A stretch of 64,000 nucleotides of DNA from Daldinia sp. FL1419. Taxonomy: Eukaryota > Ascomycota > Sordariomycetes > Xylariales > Hypoxylaceae. Shown one piece after another: positions 1 to 9,919 of this stretch. The notes beneath the pieces are model-generated. The model was not told the origin of the DNA and made no database searches. It saw nothing but the letters and a program-made list of their open reading frames with translations. Positions within the stretch are counted from its first letter, which is position 1. Each line of letters opens with the position of its first letter. The DNA is taken from the NCBI GenBank assembly GCA_025201765.1, contig MU623414.1:114909-178908 (forward strand), written 5' to 3'. The position numbers and the translations under genes were made by a program.

Positions 1-1495
1 GAAACTTATATCCATTGGGCCGTGTGTCTACTCGTCGTGAGTTTCGTGGCCCGAATACCCGCATGACTACCTAGGTTACTCATTTATACTTGATTGTGAA
101 CGTAAGGGCTCTTAAGAAAAAGTTATAGATGGTGGTAATATGACACCAACTCGGATAGGAGGTGTATGACATGAACGAGACAAAATGCCTTCGATACTTA
201 AAAGACCATCATGGTTATGAACACAGAAAGATTGGCGTAAAAGATCTTAGGTGACCTAGATATAGCATGTATAGGTACCTATTCTAAGAGTAATAGGCCT
301 CTGGCAGCTTTATTGGACCCGGGGATCTGTCTATTTCTCTAGAAAATGTATCCAACCCTAGTTGCAGATCAAGAGATCTCGTCGATGCTCTTGGCAATCG
401 TGGTTGCTTTACCTGTGGATCCATCTGTCGATTAACGACATGAGATGTTCAAGTATGTTGTAGTTTATTTTATAAGCCGGTCTTAAATTGTGGCGTGCCA
501 CTGTCAACCAACCTATGTCTACGGTTAGTTAGACTTATTAGTTATGCGCCGCCAAGTTGAGAGTTGAAACCAATAAAACGCTACCTCAGATGCAGGCTCG
601 GTAAGGTTGTGGTTTTTCAGGGGTATTTTGAGTGTTGTTATTAATTATTAGGGACAACTTCAATTACAATAATGCGTCCTTTTTATCTTTCATCTCATAA
701 ATGCCTAGGTTAGACTAATAGCCATTCCGTAGTAGATAATTCTATAGCCCCTTAAGAAGAAACAATTAATTGAAACTTTCCAGATTTAAAAAGGGAAGCT
801 TAAATGATCTTTAATCCTGGCGACGATCATTGCATCTGCGATTCTGCGACAGGCGTTGTTTCATCAACTCAGCTTAACCCCGGAGCGTACCGCACGGCGC
901 AGACGCGACGCCTGTAAAATCACCGGGGGGTCCCCTACTACATCGTCTAAACCTGCAATATCGCCCACCGTGGTCTACCAGTGACCACCACTGACCACCA
1001 TAAATTACCGATATCTTGGTCTGGGCCCCGCGCGCTAAGAGAGACGCAGGTTCACCAAAGGCTCCTAGGGAGTCGCCATGAAACTTGACAGAAACCTCTC
1101 ATTTTAAAAAAGGGAGTTGGTTATCTTTCTCCCGGGCGAGGTTCTCCTTTGTGACGCCGTAGAGTCCCGTATGCAATTGTAAGCTCACGATGCCGCGCTT
1201 AGGGGTATATATATGGTTGCCGCCTGCCCAGTGAAGCAGCGAAATGTAGCTGCTCTCACCATCTACCGTAATATCATCAGGTCTCGGGCAGGTTCTTATC
1301 ATTCGCCTTTTCTTTTATTACCTTCAATTCGTTACTGAACCCTGCCGTGCAGAGGTTGCTTCATTCGTTCTATACTATTGATTGATCTTTCGAACGCATA
1401 GTTGCGAGAGCGGTTGTGCTTTTTTTGTTTTTTCTGTCGAAGCAAAGGAACTAAAGTATCGTTACACAATTTCGGGTTTAAGACAGTCGGCGACA
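1..1495. other. Intergenic, left edge
   Basis: No gene is supported here. The DNA is mostly AT-rich with many stops in all frames. A more GC-rich stretch at about 830-1070 lies some 400 bases upstream of the first gene and may be part of its promoter, but I see no defined motif. The short minus-strand frame at 1099-1302 has no recognisable content. Confidence 0.5.
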
Positions 1496-3045
1496 ATGTA
1501 TTCACTTATCTTCGCCTTTCTCAGCCTGCAATCATGCGTGACTGCGTCACCCATTGCGCCTCGAGGCTTACTCCGAAGGGCGGTGACGGAGCTAGACCAG
1601 GCGGCTTTTGAAGAGGCCCAACAGCCGGACAACACAGCGACGAGGGCTTTCTCCGGAACCCAAATACGGGTAAGACAGTTGTTTCGGACGTTGGATAGCC
1701 CATTGAGTTAACGGAGTATATCATAGACCTCCGATGGACGATGCTTGTTTGTTGACGAGCTGTCTGGAGATTTCCGGGCAAACCTCACTCCGATACAAGT
1801 GGCCGATTGTGGCGCCACAGACGGTCAGGGATGGGACATCATCACCGCGGGCAAGCATAACAATGTCGAGAACTCGATGCTCGTTGTTAGCACTTTGGTA
1901 AGCGTCTTATTTCACGCCTTACTTGGAATACTATGCATATATTGACAAATTGCTAGACGAATGCCTGTTTCAACTTCGATCCGCGACGTGCGGATGGCAA
2001 CCAAGTCCTCCTGTTCAGCTGCGGTGGCCGAGCAGACGGTGGCGGCGAAGTCACAGACTCCCAGCTCTTCCCTTTCAACGGTGGTAGCGGGCCTCTTACG
2101 TTCTCGCCCAAGAACGACGTACAGTCGTGCTTTACCGTTAAGGGCAACGTTGTTGATGTTGCTCCTTGTGCCGATGGGAATTCCGATCAGCAGTTCACTT
2201 TCGGTGATGCACCATCTACGCCAACTGATCCTCAAGTGACTGCTACGTCTATTGCTACCGCCACCGCCACCGCCACCACTGTTCAAGATCCGACGACATC
2301 TGTCTCGGATGCTACTCCGTCGCAGGCTGTATCAACCGGCTTAGTCACCGGAGCAATTCCCAACCCTACAGAGGCTGTCCCCGTATCCCGTGCCGGTGGC
2401 GTGCTGCAGCCCACTGCAGTAGCAGAGTCTCATCAACGGGACGACACAGCAACACGTGCGTTCACTTCCGTCAGCATAAAGGCACCGAACGGCCAGTGTC
2501 TCTTCATCGACCCTACGGCTGGCGACTTCCGCGAGAACCTTATCCCGGTCTCGTTGGTAGAGTGTAGCGGAACACCTAATGAGAAGTTCGATATCATTAC
2601 GGCTGGAAAGCACAACAATGCCCAAGACTCGGCTTTGATAGTGAGCAGCTTGGTAAGTTGATCCGACATTGTTATTCATAGGTAGTTAGGTATGTGTATG
2701 GTCTGTTTGCTGATATCTTTCTAGACAAATGGTTGCATTAGCTTTGACGGACGCCGCCCTGCTGGTGACACAGTGACGATTTTCTCGTGCGGAGGCCGAG
2801 CTGCCGGAGGTTCGTAAAATTTTTTTTTTTCTTTTTTGTATTTTAATAATGTGTGTTTTGATACTAATACTCAACTAGAGGGCGAGACGAACAACGGTCA
2901 GTTAGTACCATTTACCGGTGGTACTGATCTAATCTTTGCACCGGAGAGCGAACGAAACGCAACATGCATTGTGCCGGGCAATGGTCGGCTCGATTCTGCC
3001 CCCTGTGCCAACGATGGCTCTCAAGTCTTTACTATTCTAGCCTAA
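1496..3045 (+). CDS. Secreted protein with two tandem six-cysteine domains
   Basis: Five exons: 1496-1669, 1727-1897, 1957-2652, 2725-2809 and 2879-3045, giving 430 residues. The start is the ATG that opens a hydrophobic signal peptide (about residues 1-18, ending CVTAS). Two copies of one domain follow. Copy 1 is about residues 46-198 and copy 2 about 278-430, joined by a Thr/Ala/Pro-rich linker that looks O-glycosylated. Both copies share NTATRAF/DTATRAF, a GxCLFxD motif, the string ITAGKHNN, an FSCGGRA motif and six equivalent cysteines. The overall look (repeated CLF, disulfides, Gly/Asn-rich loops) recalls small lectin-like or beta-trefoil secreted proteins, but I do not recognise a named family and assign no function. 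The phase-0 intron before Thr-Asn-x-Cys sits at the same place in both copies; introns 1 and 4 are not shared. Confidence 0.82.
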
Positions 3046-3223
3046 GGGATGCTTCTAGCAACAAAACCGTCAACACCATTTTTCAGTGGAACGTGATGGG
3101 ATAACCCCCCTTTCCAATTAAATTAATTCATCGATGAATACTACCTGATTAATCTCATATGTGTAACTCCCTTTGGAAATCGTGATGAAGCCCTTGTATT
3201 CGCCAGTCTCGATGCTCGGAGAG

Positions 3224-3248
3224 GTATCATATCATACCGATATGATAC
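3224..3248. repeat. 10-bp inverted repeat between convergent genes
   Basis: Perfect 10-base arms (3224-3233 and 3239-3248, GTATCATATC and its complement) flank a 5-base loop. It lies in the 235-bp gap between the 3' ends of the secreted protein (+) and the NmrA-like gene (-), so it could be a shared 3'-end or transcript-stability element. That role is inference. Confidence 0.55.
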
Positions 3249-3280
3249 GTCTATTGCGGTGCAGATCGGTACACACCCCA

Positions 3281-4222
3281 TTACCCACGACGGGCTGTTT
3301 CAAACGGACTTTCTTTGACTAGCCACTCCTCCATTGTCAGCATTTGGGGGTGATCCCTGCGACGAGCTGTAACATCTGCCCTATAGCCATCGGTAGCGAA
3401 CCATCCAATCATCAGACCCATCTCGGTGACCATATATGTCAATGCACTCCCGAAGAACCAGTAGCTCACCGGTACGGGGGACCCTGTTGCCTTGGCGAAT
3501 GAGGCATTAAGCTGTTCCCAGGATAGCTCGTCGCCAGCGAGACCGACGGCTCTTCGATTCCACCGCTCCGGGTCAGCGAACACCTTGGCAGCGAAAACTC
3601 CAATGTCCGACGTAGCGATCCATTGCATACGTTTACCTCCCAAGTGATTATGTAGCGCGGCCATGAAGACCTTGGTCGGAAATCCGGGGGCTAGATTATC
3701 CATAAAAGCCACCGGACGCAGGATTGTCCACCCCATGCTTGCGCCCGGTTTCCCCGGCCCGGTGGCGTCTCGGAGATGCCGCTCAATACGGTACTTGCTC
3801 TGGAAGTGGGGTATAGGGGTCGGATTGTTCCATGATGCCTCGTCGCCCCCGCGCTCGACACTGCTGTAAACGAAATGTCTGATACCGGCCTTGATAGACT
3901 CGTCAATGAGAGCCTTACCCTGTGCAACTTCACCCTCGAGGGTCACCCCCTTTCCCATAGAGATCTGCACGGAGTAGACACCCCAGATAGGCTGAGAACA
4001 TATCTTTCGAGCTTCTTGGAATAAGCTGGGGACGTTATCAAGATTACCCTGCACCAACTTGATCGATGATGACTTCTGGGCAAGCTGCTTGGCGCTGATG
4101 GTGTTGACGTCGCGTGTGACGGCGAGTATCGTGAATTTACCAGGGTCCTGGCTAAGAAGTGCATTTATCGCTGCACCACCTTGTTTTCCTGTAGCACCTG
4201 TGATGAGAAGGACTTTGGACAT
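3281..4222 (-). CDS. NmrA-like NAD(P)-binding family protein
   Basis: An intronless 313-residue frame starting at the ATG at 4222. Residues 4-16 carry the Rossmann nucleotide-binding motif GATGKQGG after a beta strand (KVLLIT), characteristic of NmrA/HSCARG-type atypical short-chain dehydrogenases. The family lacks the classical catalytic Tyr-x-x-x-Lys in many members and acts either as a redox-sensing regulator or as an isoflavone-reductase-like enzyme. The length (about 310) is normal. It is divergent from the SnoaL-like gene at 4701, with 478 bp between the starts, and begins a run of oxidoreductase genes that continues to 13.7 kb. The exact substrate cannot be read from sequence. Confidence 0.9.
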   Translation of the reverse strand: MSKVLLITGATGKQGGAAINALLSQDPGKFTILAVTRDVNTISAKQLAQKSSSIKLVQGNLDNVPSLFQEARKICSQPIWGVYSVQISMGKGVTLEGEVAQGKALIDESIKAGIRHFVYSSVERGGDEASWNNPTPIPHFQSKYRIERHLRDATGPGKPGASMGWTILRPVAFMDNLAPGFPTKVFMAALHNHLGGKRMQWIATSDIGVFAAKVFADPERWNRRAVGLAGDELSWEQLNASFAKATGSPVPVSYWFFGSALTYMVTEMGLMIGWFATDGYRADVTARRRDHPQMLTMEEWLVKESPFETARRG

Positions 4223-4700
4223 GTTGGGCTATTGGCTAGATCTGATCGATGATGCGGCAGTTTTTTTTGTGCGGCAGGTATGCGGAGGAGGTCAGCAGCC
4301 ACAGCGTGGGACTATTTAGATCGTCAAATAGAGAGGAGTCGCGTTCACATACGTTGGCCATTATCAAAGTTTTGTCTGACCTACCCTCCCTTTCGGTCAA
4401 TGCACCTAAGCAAGGAATATGATGCCGCGTCAAACCTTTCGGTGTTCGAAGCCGTCAGCGTCCGCTCTAAACCTACGCGGACCGCTTCGTGGCATACGGT
4501 AACTACGCAGCCTTCATTGAAGTTTGGGGACTTGCGAGAAACGATTCAGGGACTTATTAGGTCCCTCCCGTCCGATGTCCTGCATGCCCTGGCCAGTCTC
4601 GCTTGAAGAACAAGACTGTCGTTTATCACCTTAAGGGCGGTAGCAATCTGCCATCTAGACTTCTACAACGCTAGAAGAACACACCTTCTCGGCCGTCAAT
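4223..4700. promoter_or_regulatory. Divergent promoter region
   Basis: The 478-bp spacer between the starts of the NmrA-like (-) and SnoaL-like (+) genes must hold both promoters. It includes a T8 run near 4260. An open frame at 4280-4606 (+) has no signal peptide, motif or family resemblance and is treated as chance. Confidence 0.45.
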
Positions 4701-5294
4701 ATGGACGAGGCCCGGGCTCGGCGACGCAACACGGTTAATGCGCTACTAGATGGCTACGGGAGTCTTTCGGTCCCGCAACTTCTATCGTCTACAACGCCAG
4801 ACTTCTATCACCAAGTCTTGCCGGAAAGCCTGGGCATGATGCCTCGAAACAGAGACGCATTTGCGCAGCACGCAGCCGGTATATTCAACATATTCGAAGA
4901 GTTCCGAATGATACCAAAGTCTATCGTCGACGACGGACCAGGAAACATGGCAGTGGTACACGCACGGATGCAGGGGACACTAAAGGGGGGAGCCGGGGAA
5001 TGGATAAACGAATGTGTCATGATGATCCAACTATCCCCCGACGCGACCCAGGTTGCCAGAGTCACAGAGTTTGTGGATAGCGCAAAGGCTTTGGAGATGG
5101 CCCGGAAACACGCACCTGACAACTTTGACGTGAACTACACAAAGTCAAATGGTGGCAAGCCGGGAAACGGGGGGAAAAACGAGACGACAGGTCCGAAGTC
5201 GATGACGCTACTGGTTGGGTTGGGACTAGCACAGGTTGGCATGTTGGTTCTTCTGTTGTATCTGGGTCGGGGGGTTCCTCGTTTGGGTTTATAA
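4701..5294 (+). CDS. SnoaL/NTF2-like protein with C-terminal membrane anchor
   Basis: A single-exon 197-residue protein. Residues about 10-145 have the layout of a SnoaL-like (NTF2-fold) domain as found in many fungal hypothetical proteins: an N-terminal helix, a FYHxVLPESLGMxPRxR segment, a FAQHAxGIFxxFEEFRM helix and strands ending in RVTEFVDS. Such folds act as small isomerases, cyclases or dehydratases, or bind ligands without catalysis. After a Gly/Asn/Lys-rich linker comes one strongly hydrophobic segment (about residues 172-192) that looks like a tail anchor, which is unusual for this normally soluble fold. A second SnoaL-like gene lies at 47.6 kb. Catalytic residues cannot be assigned by eye. 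Confidence 0.8.
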   Translation: MDEARARRRNTVNALLDGYGSLSVPQLLSSTTPDFYHQVLPESLGMMPRNRDAFAQHAAGIFNIFEEFRMIPKSIVDDGPGNMAVVHARMQGTLKGGAGEWINECVMMIQLSPDATQVARVTEFVDSAKALEMARKHAPDNFDVNYTKSNGGKPGNGGKNETTGPKSMTLLVGLGLAQVGMLVLLLYLGRGVPRLGL

Positions 5295-5963
5295 GGGGAG
5301 TTTGAATTAATTTTACTCAGCTACAGCTGGTAGCTCGTACATGATGATGCACCATTCCCAAGTCCTTAATGATAGCAATAACAATCTTTACGTACATAAC
5401 TTTAAGTTCTGCCCTGAGACCTAAATTCCAATGTCGACATTGCGCATATGTCTTACATAGTTTCTTACATAGTTCGTCGTACATATAAATCTCACACGTA
5501 AGTCTTACATGTAATTCTACTTGGATACGATGATAGATTCGCGTCTTATATTACGGGGAATACGTGAAAGTGTGCAAGCGGGTGTATTGATAATCACCAC
5601 GGAAGTGTCATAGAAACTACATTTGGTCACACAAGCAGATTACGAATAAGTAAGTTACTTGTAGAATACTGAGATCATAATGTTGATTATTCATCTAATA
5701 ATACTTAATCTCCTCCATGCTTGAGCTTCTATGCTCGAGCATCTTCTATTTCTTAAAGACTAAGCACTCTGTGATATAGGGGTAAAACTGTAGGCTATAG
5801 ACTATAGTGATAGGGGCTAGAAGAAGGTATAGGGAAAGAATTCCGGGCGAGTGGCTGAGGAGTTGTAGTACGACATGCGCCAGCACCGGACATCCCGTCC
5901 TGACGAATCTTCCCTCAATGTCGCAGGACCGGAGAAATATCCTCGCCCCTGTCCGTACTCTAT
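5295..5963. other. Intergenic between convergent genes
   Basis: AT-rich spacer between the 3' ends of the SnoaL-like (+) and DUF1772 (-) genes. The only pattern I see is irregular repetition of TCTTACAT/CTTACATAG around 5450-5510. Confidence 0.4.
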
Positions 5964-6585
5964 CTAATTCGGCCTCAACAGCTGGAAGAGAGCTAGCGAC
6001 CCAGCAACGACCGGGGTGATGAGGCGCACGGTGTTGAACTTGATCCACTTCCGAGCGAAACCCTCAGCCTGCTTGGGGTCGACCTTACCCTTGGGCTCGC
6101 GCAGAGCGTCGATCTTCTGGTTGATCGGCTGCATATTGGCCGCGGAGTGGACGACCGTGATGAGGTGGCACAGCGCCGAGACGGCGTACGGCCGCCAGTC
6201 GCCGAGCCTGCCATTCGGCCCCTGGGTGGAAGCCACCCAAGAGGTGTAAGCGTACCCGAAGATGCCTAGGGTGCTGATAGGCCTGAAGAACTGGTTGCCT
6301 ACGACCCAAAACACGGGCCATTGTCGGCCGAGCAATCGGGCGCGCGCCGGGTGCTCCGGCGACGATGGCGGCGGGAAGTCGACCAGCAGGGCGGGAACAC
6401 CCATGAAAGATTGCGTGATGGCATTTCCTAAAAGATTTAAGGTAGTTAGCACTAGGACAAGTGATATGACCGTCTAGCTTGAAATTTAGGTTGCGATAGT
6501 TTTTGGAGTTGATGTTTTACTAACCGAATAAGATGAAAGAAAATGCGACGGTAGTTCCGAGAACGGCTTCGGGAGAAACGGCCAT
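5964..6585 (-). CDS. DUF1772 / anthrone-oxygenase-like membrane protein
   Basis: Two exons on the minus strand, 6585-6525 and 6427-5964, giving 174 residues; the intron is 6428-6524. The upstream exon (starting MAVSPEAVLG) is needed because the family begins with a hydrophobic helix that runs into GNAITQSFMGVPAL; splicing restores FILFGNAITQSF. Other hydrophobic segments lie in the STLGIFGYAYTSW region, around VSALCHLITVVHS and at the C-terminus, with a conserved-looking NMQPINQKIDAL motif. The length matches the fungal DUF1772 family, which includes anthrone oxygenases that turn anthrones into anthraquinones; many members have unknown roles. It sits beside a P450 and a FAD monooxygenase, which suits aromatic oxidation, but no polyketide synthase is present. 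Confidence 0.85.
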
Positions 6586-8068
6586 GATTAAATAATTACA
6601 ACGGCGAATTAGTTCGAGTTGTTTTTTAATTTATTTAGGGCTGTTTGGATTGTGGCTTGAATGATGACGAAAGAGGAACGATCACGGCTTGGTTGGCTTG
6701 ATCCTTAGAAGAAAAGGCTTGGATTAGTTCGTCGAGTTTGATAGCTAATATATATGATATATGTTACATGTTTGACCTAAGTCGCCCGTGCCGAAATCTA
6801 TAGTGGCCAGTGTTTGCTTGCTGAGCGGGACGTTGCAGGCCGGAGCTCATCGTTTGTCATTCGATCCGACGACTCCGCGCGGTCCCAAGGTGGTTCGAGT
6901 GGCATGACAATGAAACACCTTTTTGACGGGTCAGATGTACGGGTCAGATATTGGGGAAGCTTTTTAAGGAATTATTAGTCGAGGGGGTCTTTGTTCTGTT
7001 CAGGGGCTGGTAAAGTGCTAACTACCTACCTAGGTAGCTATCTAAGGTATAGGAGGCGTAAGGGCTTATAGGGGGAGAAGGATATTGTGAGGGGAGAAGA
7101 TGGGGGCAAACAGGGCTTACCGTCACACAAGGTTTCTTTAGATCGGTGCCGAGAGGTTAAGATCCCAACTAATAAGTGTTACAAGGATTCCTACGAAGTA
7201 AAATACTGCATCCCTACAGGTTACGTTTTGCCGGTATTGTTAGGACACCGAAGCTTGCGTTGGTCGACACGTCAATTTCTGACGACATACGGCAGCCATT
7301 GCCAATACCACTGCCGGATTACGAATTATAACCCCGTAACTCTTGCTCGGTTGAAATAGTATCGGACACAGCAACGACCGTATCTCCGTCTGTGCCTCAT
7401 TTTCCTAGCCTTCTCAAGGATCCATTGACGCGGAATTTTAAGCATCTCGATGGGTTTTCGATATGAGCGAATAATCCCGTCCTACTGCCGTCCTTTTGTT
7501 ATATTCTTAGTTACTTATATTTATATGTACGGGTAATGCGTGTCTATTTGAACCGTGTGATAACACGTCCTTCATGTTATTTTTCATGCTATTTGCATGC
7601 GAGTCCCGCATGGAATAGTTACACGATATGCACGGATTTTCCACGTCTGCCGTTTCCCTTCTTTAGCATCTAGGTACTGGCCCTGTTGAGATGAAGTTAT
7701 ATTAGAGGCTCAACGGAAGTAACATATTGCAGATGGAAAGTACCCCGTAGCAACACGGCTTTGTCGGGGTTTAAACGTCAACACATAGATCCGGATCGGG
7801 AGTTGTGAATAGCAAATTGAGTCAATAAATGAATCAATATATGTATGAATCTAATAGAGAGTCTAGTAGGTGCAAAGGTACCTAATATTAGGTAGGTTAT
7901 AATGTTTGTCAGGTATGGAACTGTAACGACTGTAGACTCAGCCATCTAGATTCAACCCTCAGTAATGGTATGCCGACCTTTCTCCTTTCTTATGCAGTCT
8001 ATACAACTCATACACAAACTCATACCACTCATACCACTCATACATCTTATATAACTAATAACCAAAAC
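6586..8068. other. Intergenic
   Basis: About 1.5 kb upstream of the DUF1772 gene and downstream of the P450. It holds a TACCTACCTAGGTAGCTA palindromic block near 7024-7041 and another ACCTAATATTAGGTAGGT block near 7880. The frame at 7087-7359 has no recognisable features. Nothing else seen. Confidence 0.4.
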
Positions 8069-9919
8069 TTATACGACTTCTATAGTTTTATTCTTCGCGT
8101 CTGCGGCTTTAAGGAACTCCTCCTTTTCTCGTCGATACTTGGCGTCAGACTCGGCCCACGCTCTGAGCGCTTCTTCCTTTCGGGCTTCACTCCTAGGTTC
8201 GAACGCCATTTGGAAAGAATCGGGCTTAATGATCAGGAGGGAGTTGGACTTATCGAGTGGTACCGGGATGTCTTCGCCAGTAATCGGATCCTTCTTGGCT
8301 TTCAGATTGAAACACCATGCAAGCGCGCCACATGCCACTATAAGCTCATCCTGCGTGAGCGACTGTCCAAGACACTGGCGTTGCCCCCAGCCAAATGATG
8401 TCATGCCTTTGATGGTAGGATATTGGCTGAGTGGCTCCTGGTAAGTCGGCCACTCTGGTTCCAACCAACGTTCCGGTCGGAAGTTATCCGGGTCGGGATA
8501 CTTTTCTGGGTCTCGAAGGAATGCCCTGCGGGATTTTAGTATTTGACATTTTATATATATATAAGCCAGAGCATGGTAAGCTTTAAAAACCGAAAACCAA
8601 AACAAAAAGAGATTTCACCAACCAGTCTAGTGGGAGTATCCTCGTCCCCTTCGGGAGAAAGTAACCACGAAACTCATCGTCAGCCTCCATTTCGTGTGCG
8701 ACACCTACAACGACCGTGTTAGTTGCTACACCAAATTCTCACTTTTAATATTATTATCATCATCATTGACTAACCTGTTGGAACGTTTGGCTTCCATCGC
8801 ATCGTTTCCTTGATGCAAGCTCGAAGAATTGGTAGCTTGGGAGAGTCCTCGAGAGTTGGCAATCGCCCCTCGCAGGCTTCGTCGATTTCTTTCTGAACGG
8901 CTGCCTGCCATTTGGGATGATGGATCATGGACACCAAGAAGTATGACAGGGGTCCAACTACCGTGAAAATACCGACGAGGGCCATCATGCCTATAACGCA
9001 AGAAGCTTCATAGTCGCCAGAAATGTTCGACCTCTTTTCTCCTCTTTCGAGGTACTGGCTAGTGAAGCAAGCCCTCTGTCGTCCTTGGTCCAATGCGTTA
9101 CGTGTGTTCATAAGTCGTTGCATCCACCACGCCTGCTGCTCGTCGTGTCGCTTGCGCTCAGCAGTCTTCCAGGGGTTTATCTTTTCGGGAAGATGCCAGA
9201 GGGGGGTTATGACGTTGGTGATAGGTCCAGCTGGCGACATTTGAGTCAATAGGCCCCAGGCACTCTTCGTGCAAGCTTCACTAAGATCTGTATCGTCCCA
9301 AGCAAGCTGACACATGACTTTAGACGACATATCTTCCAGGGAGAATTCAAAGTTGTCAGGGTCCTCGATCAACCGAGCGAGCCAACGTTTGGCCTCATGA
9401 TACATGACACCATAGTAGTGAGAGTTGGCAGCTTCGGTCAGATACGAATGGGTAAATTTACGCTGTCGAGACCAATATTCTATCCCGCATCTTAGCCAAG
9501 GGGTTCGTCAGTTGTTTTGATGGTCACTCACGGTTCTTTCCCATCAGGGGTAGGTACTCCATCGATCCATGCGTGCTCTTCGAGTCGAATAGGGACCTTA
9601 CCATGGGTCTATCCGAGTTGTACTTTGCGCGTTTTACCAAGAGCTCCTCAGCTACCTTCTCCTTTGAGACGACCAAGAACTTTGCCCCGAGCATCTCCGT
9701 GAAGAAGAATCCATCCGTGCCGCTGTACAGATCGGCCCATTCCTTGAACTTCAGCCACATGTACTGGATCGGAAGATCGTGTATGCGGCCAATGTATGGC
9801 AGCAACGTCGGTCCGGGTATCTTACGCGGGTGGTTGATCTCTCTGAACAACTTGATCAAGTGGAAGGCGACTGCGCCGACGAGGGCGACGCAGAGGACTG
9901 CGGGCGTAAACAGTTGCAT
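8069..9919 (-). CDS. Cytochrome P450 monooxygenase
   Basis: Four exons, 9919-9532, 9479-8775, 8704-8623 and 8525-8069, giving 543 residues. I start at the ATG at 9919, which opens the N-terminal membrane anchor (MQLFTPAVLCVALVGA), rather than at an upstream in-frame ATG at 10054 that would add a polar leader. Motifs in order: proline-rich hinge (RKIPGPTLLPYIG), the C-helix WSRQRK restored across intron 1, ExxR at E354-R357, PERW at 409-412, and the haem loop FGWGQRQCLG with the ligand Cys at 443. The I-helix reads ALVGIFTVVG (about residues 296-305), with Phe where most P450s have Asp or Glu before the conserved Thr. The length is normal for ER-bound fungal P450s. The substrate is unknown; a role with the neighbouring FAD monooxygenase is inferred from position only. 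Confidence 0.92.

Noticed and set aside
4280..4606. 108-residue plus-strand frame between two divergent genes
   Set aside because: No family resemblance, no signal peptide, lies in a shared promoter; best explained as chance.
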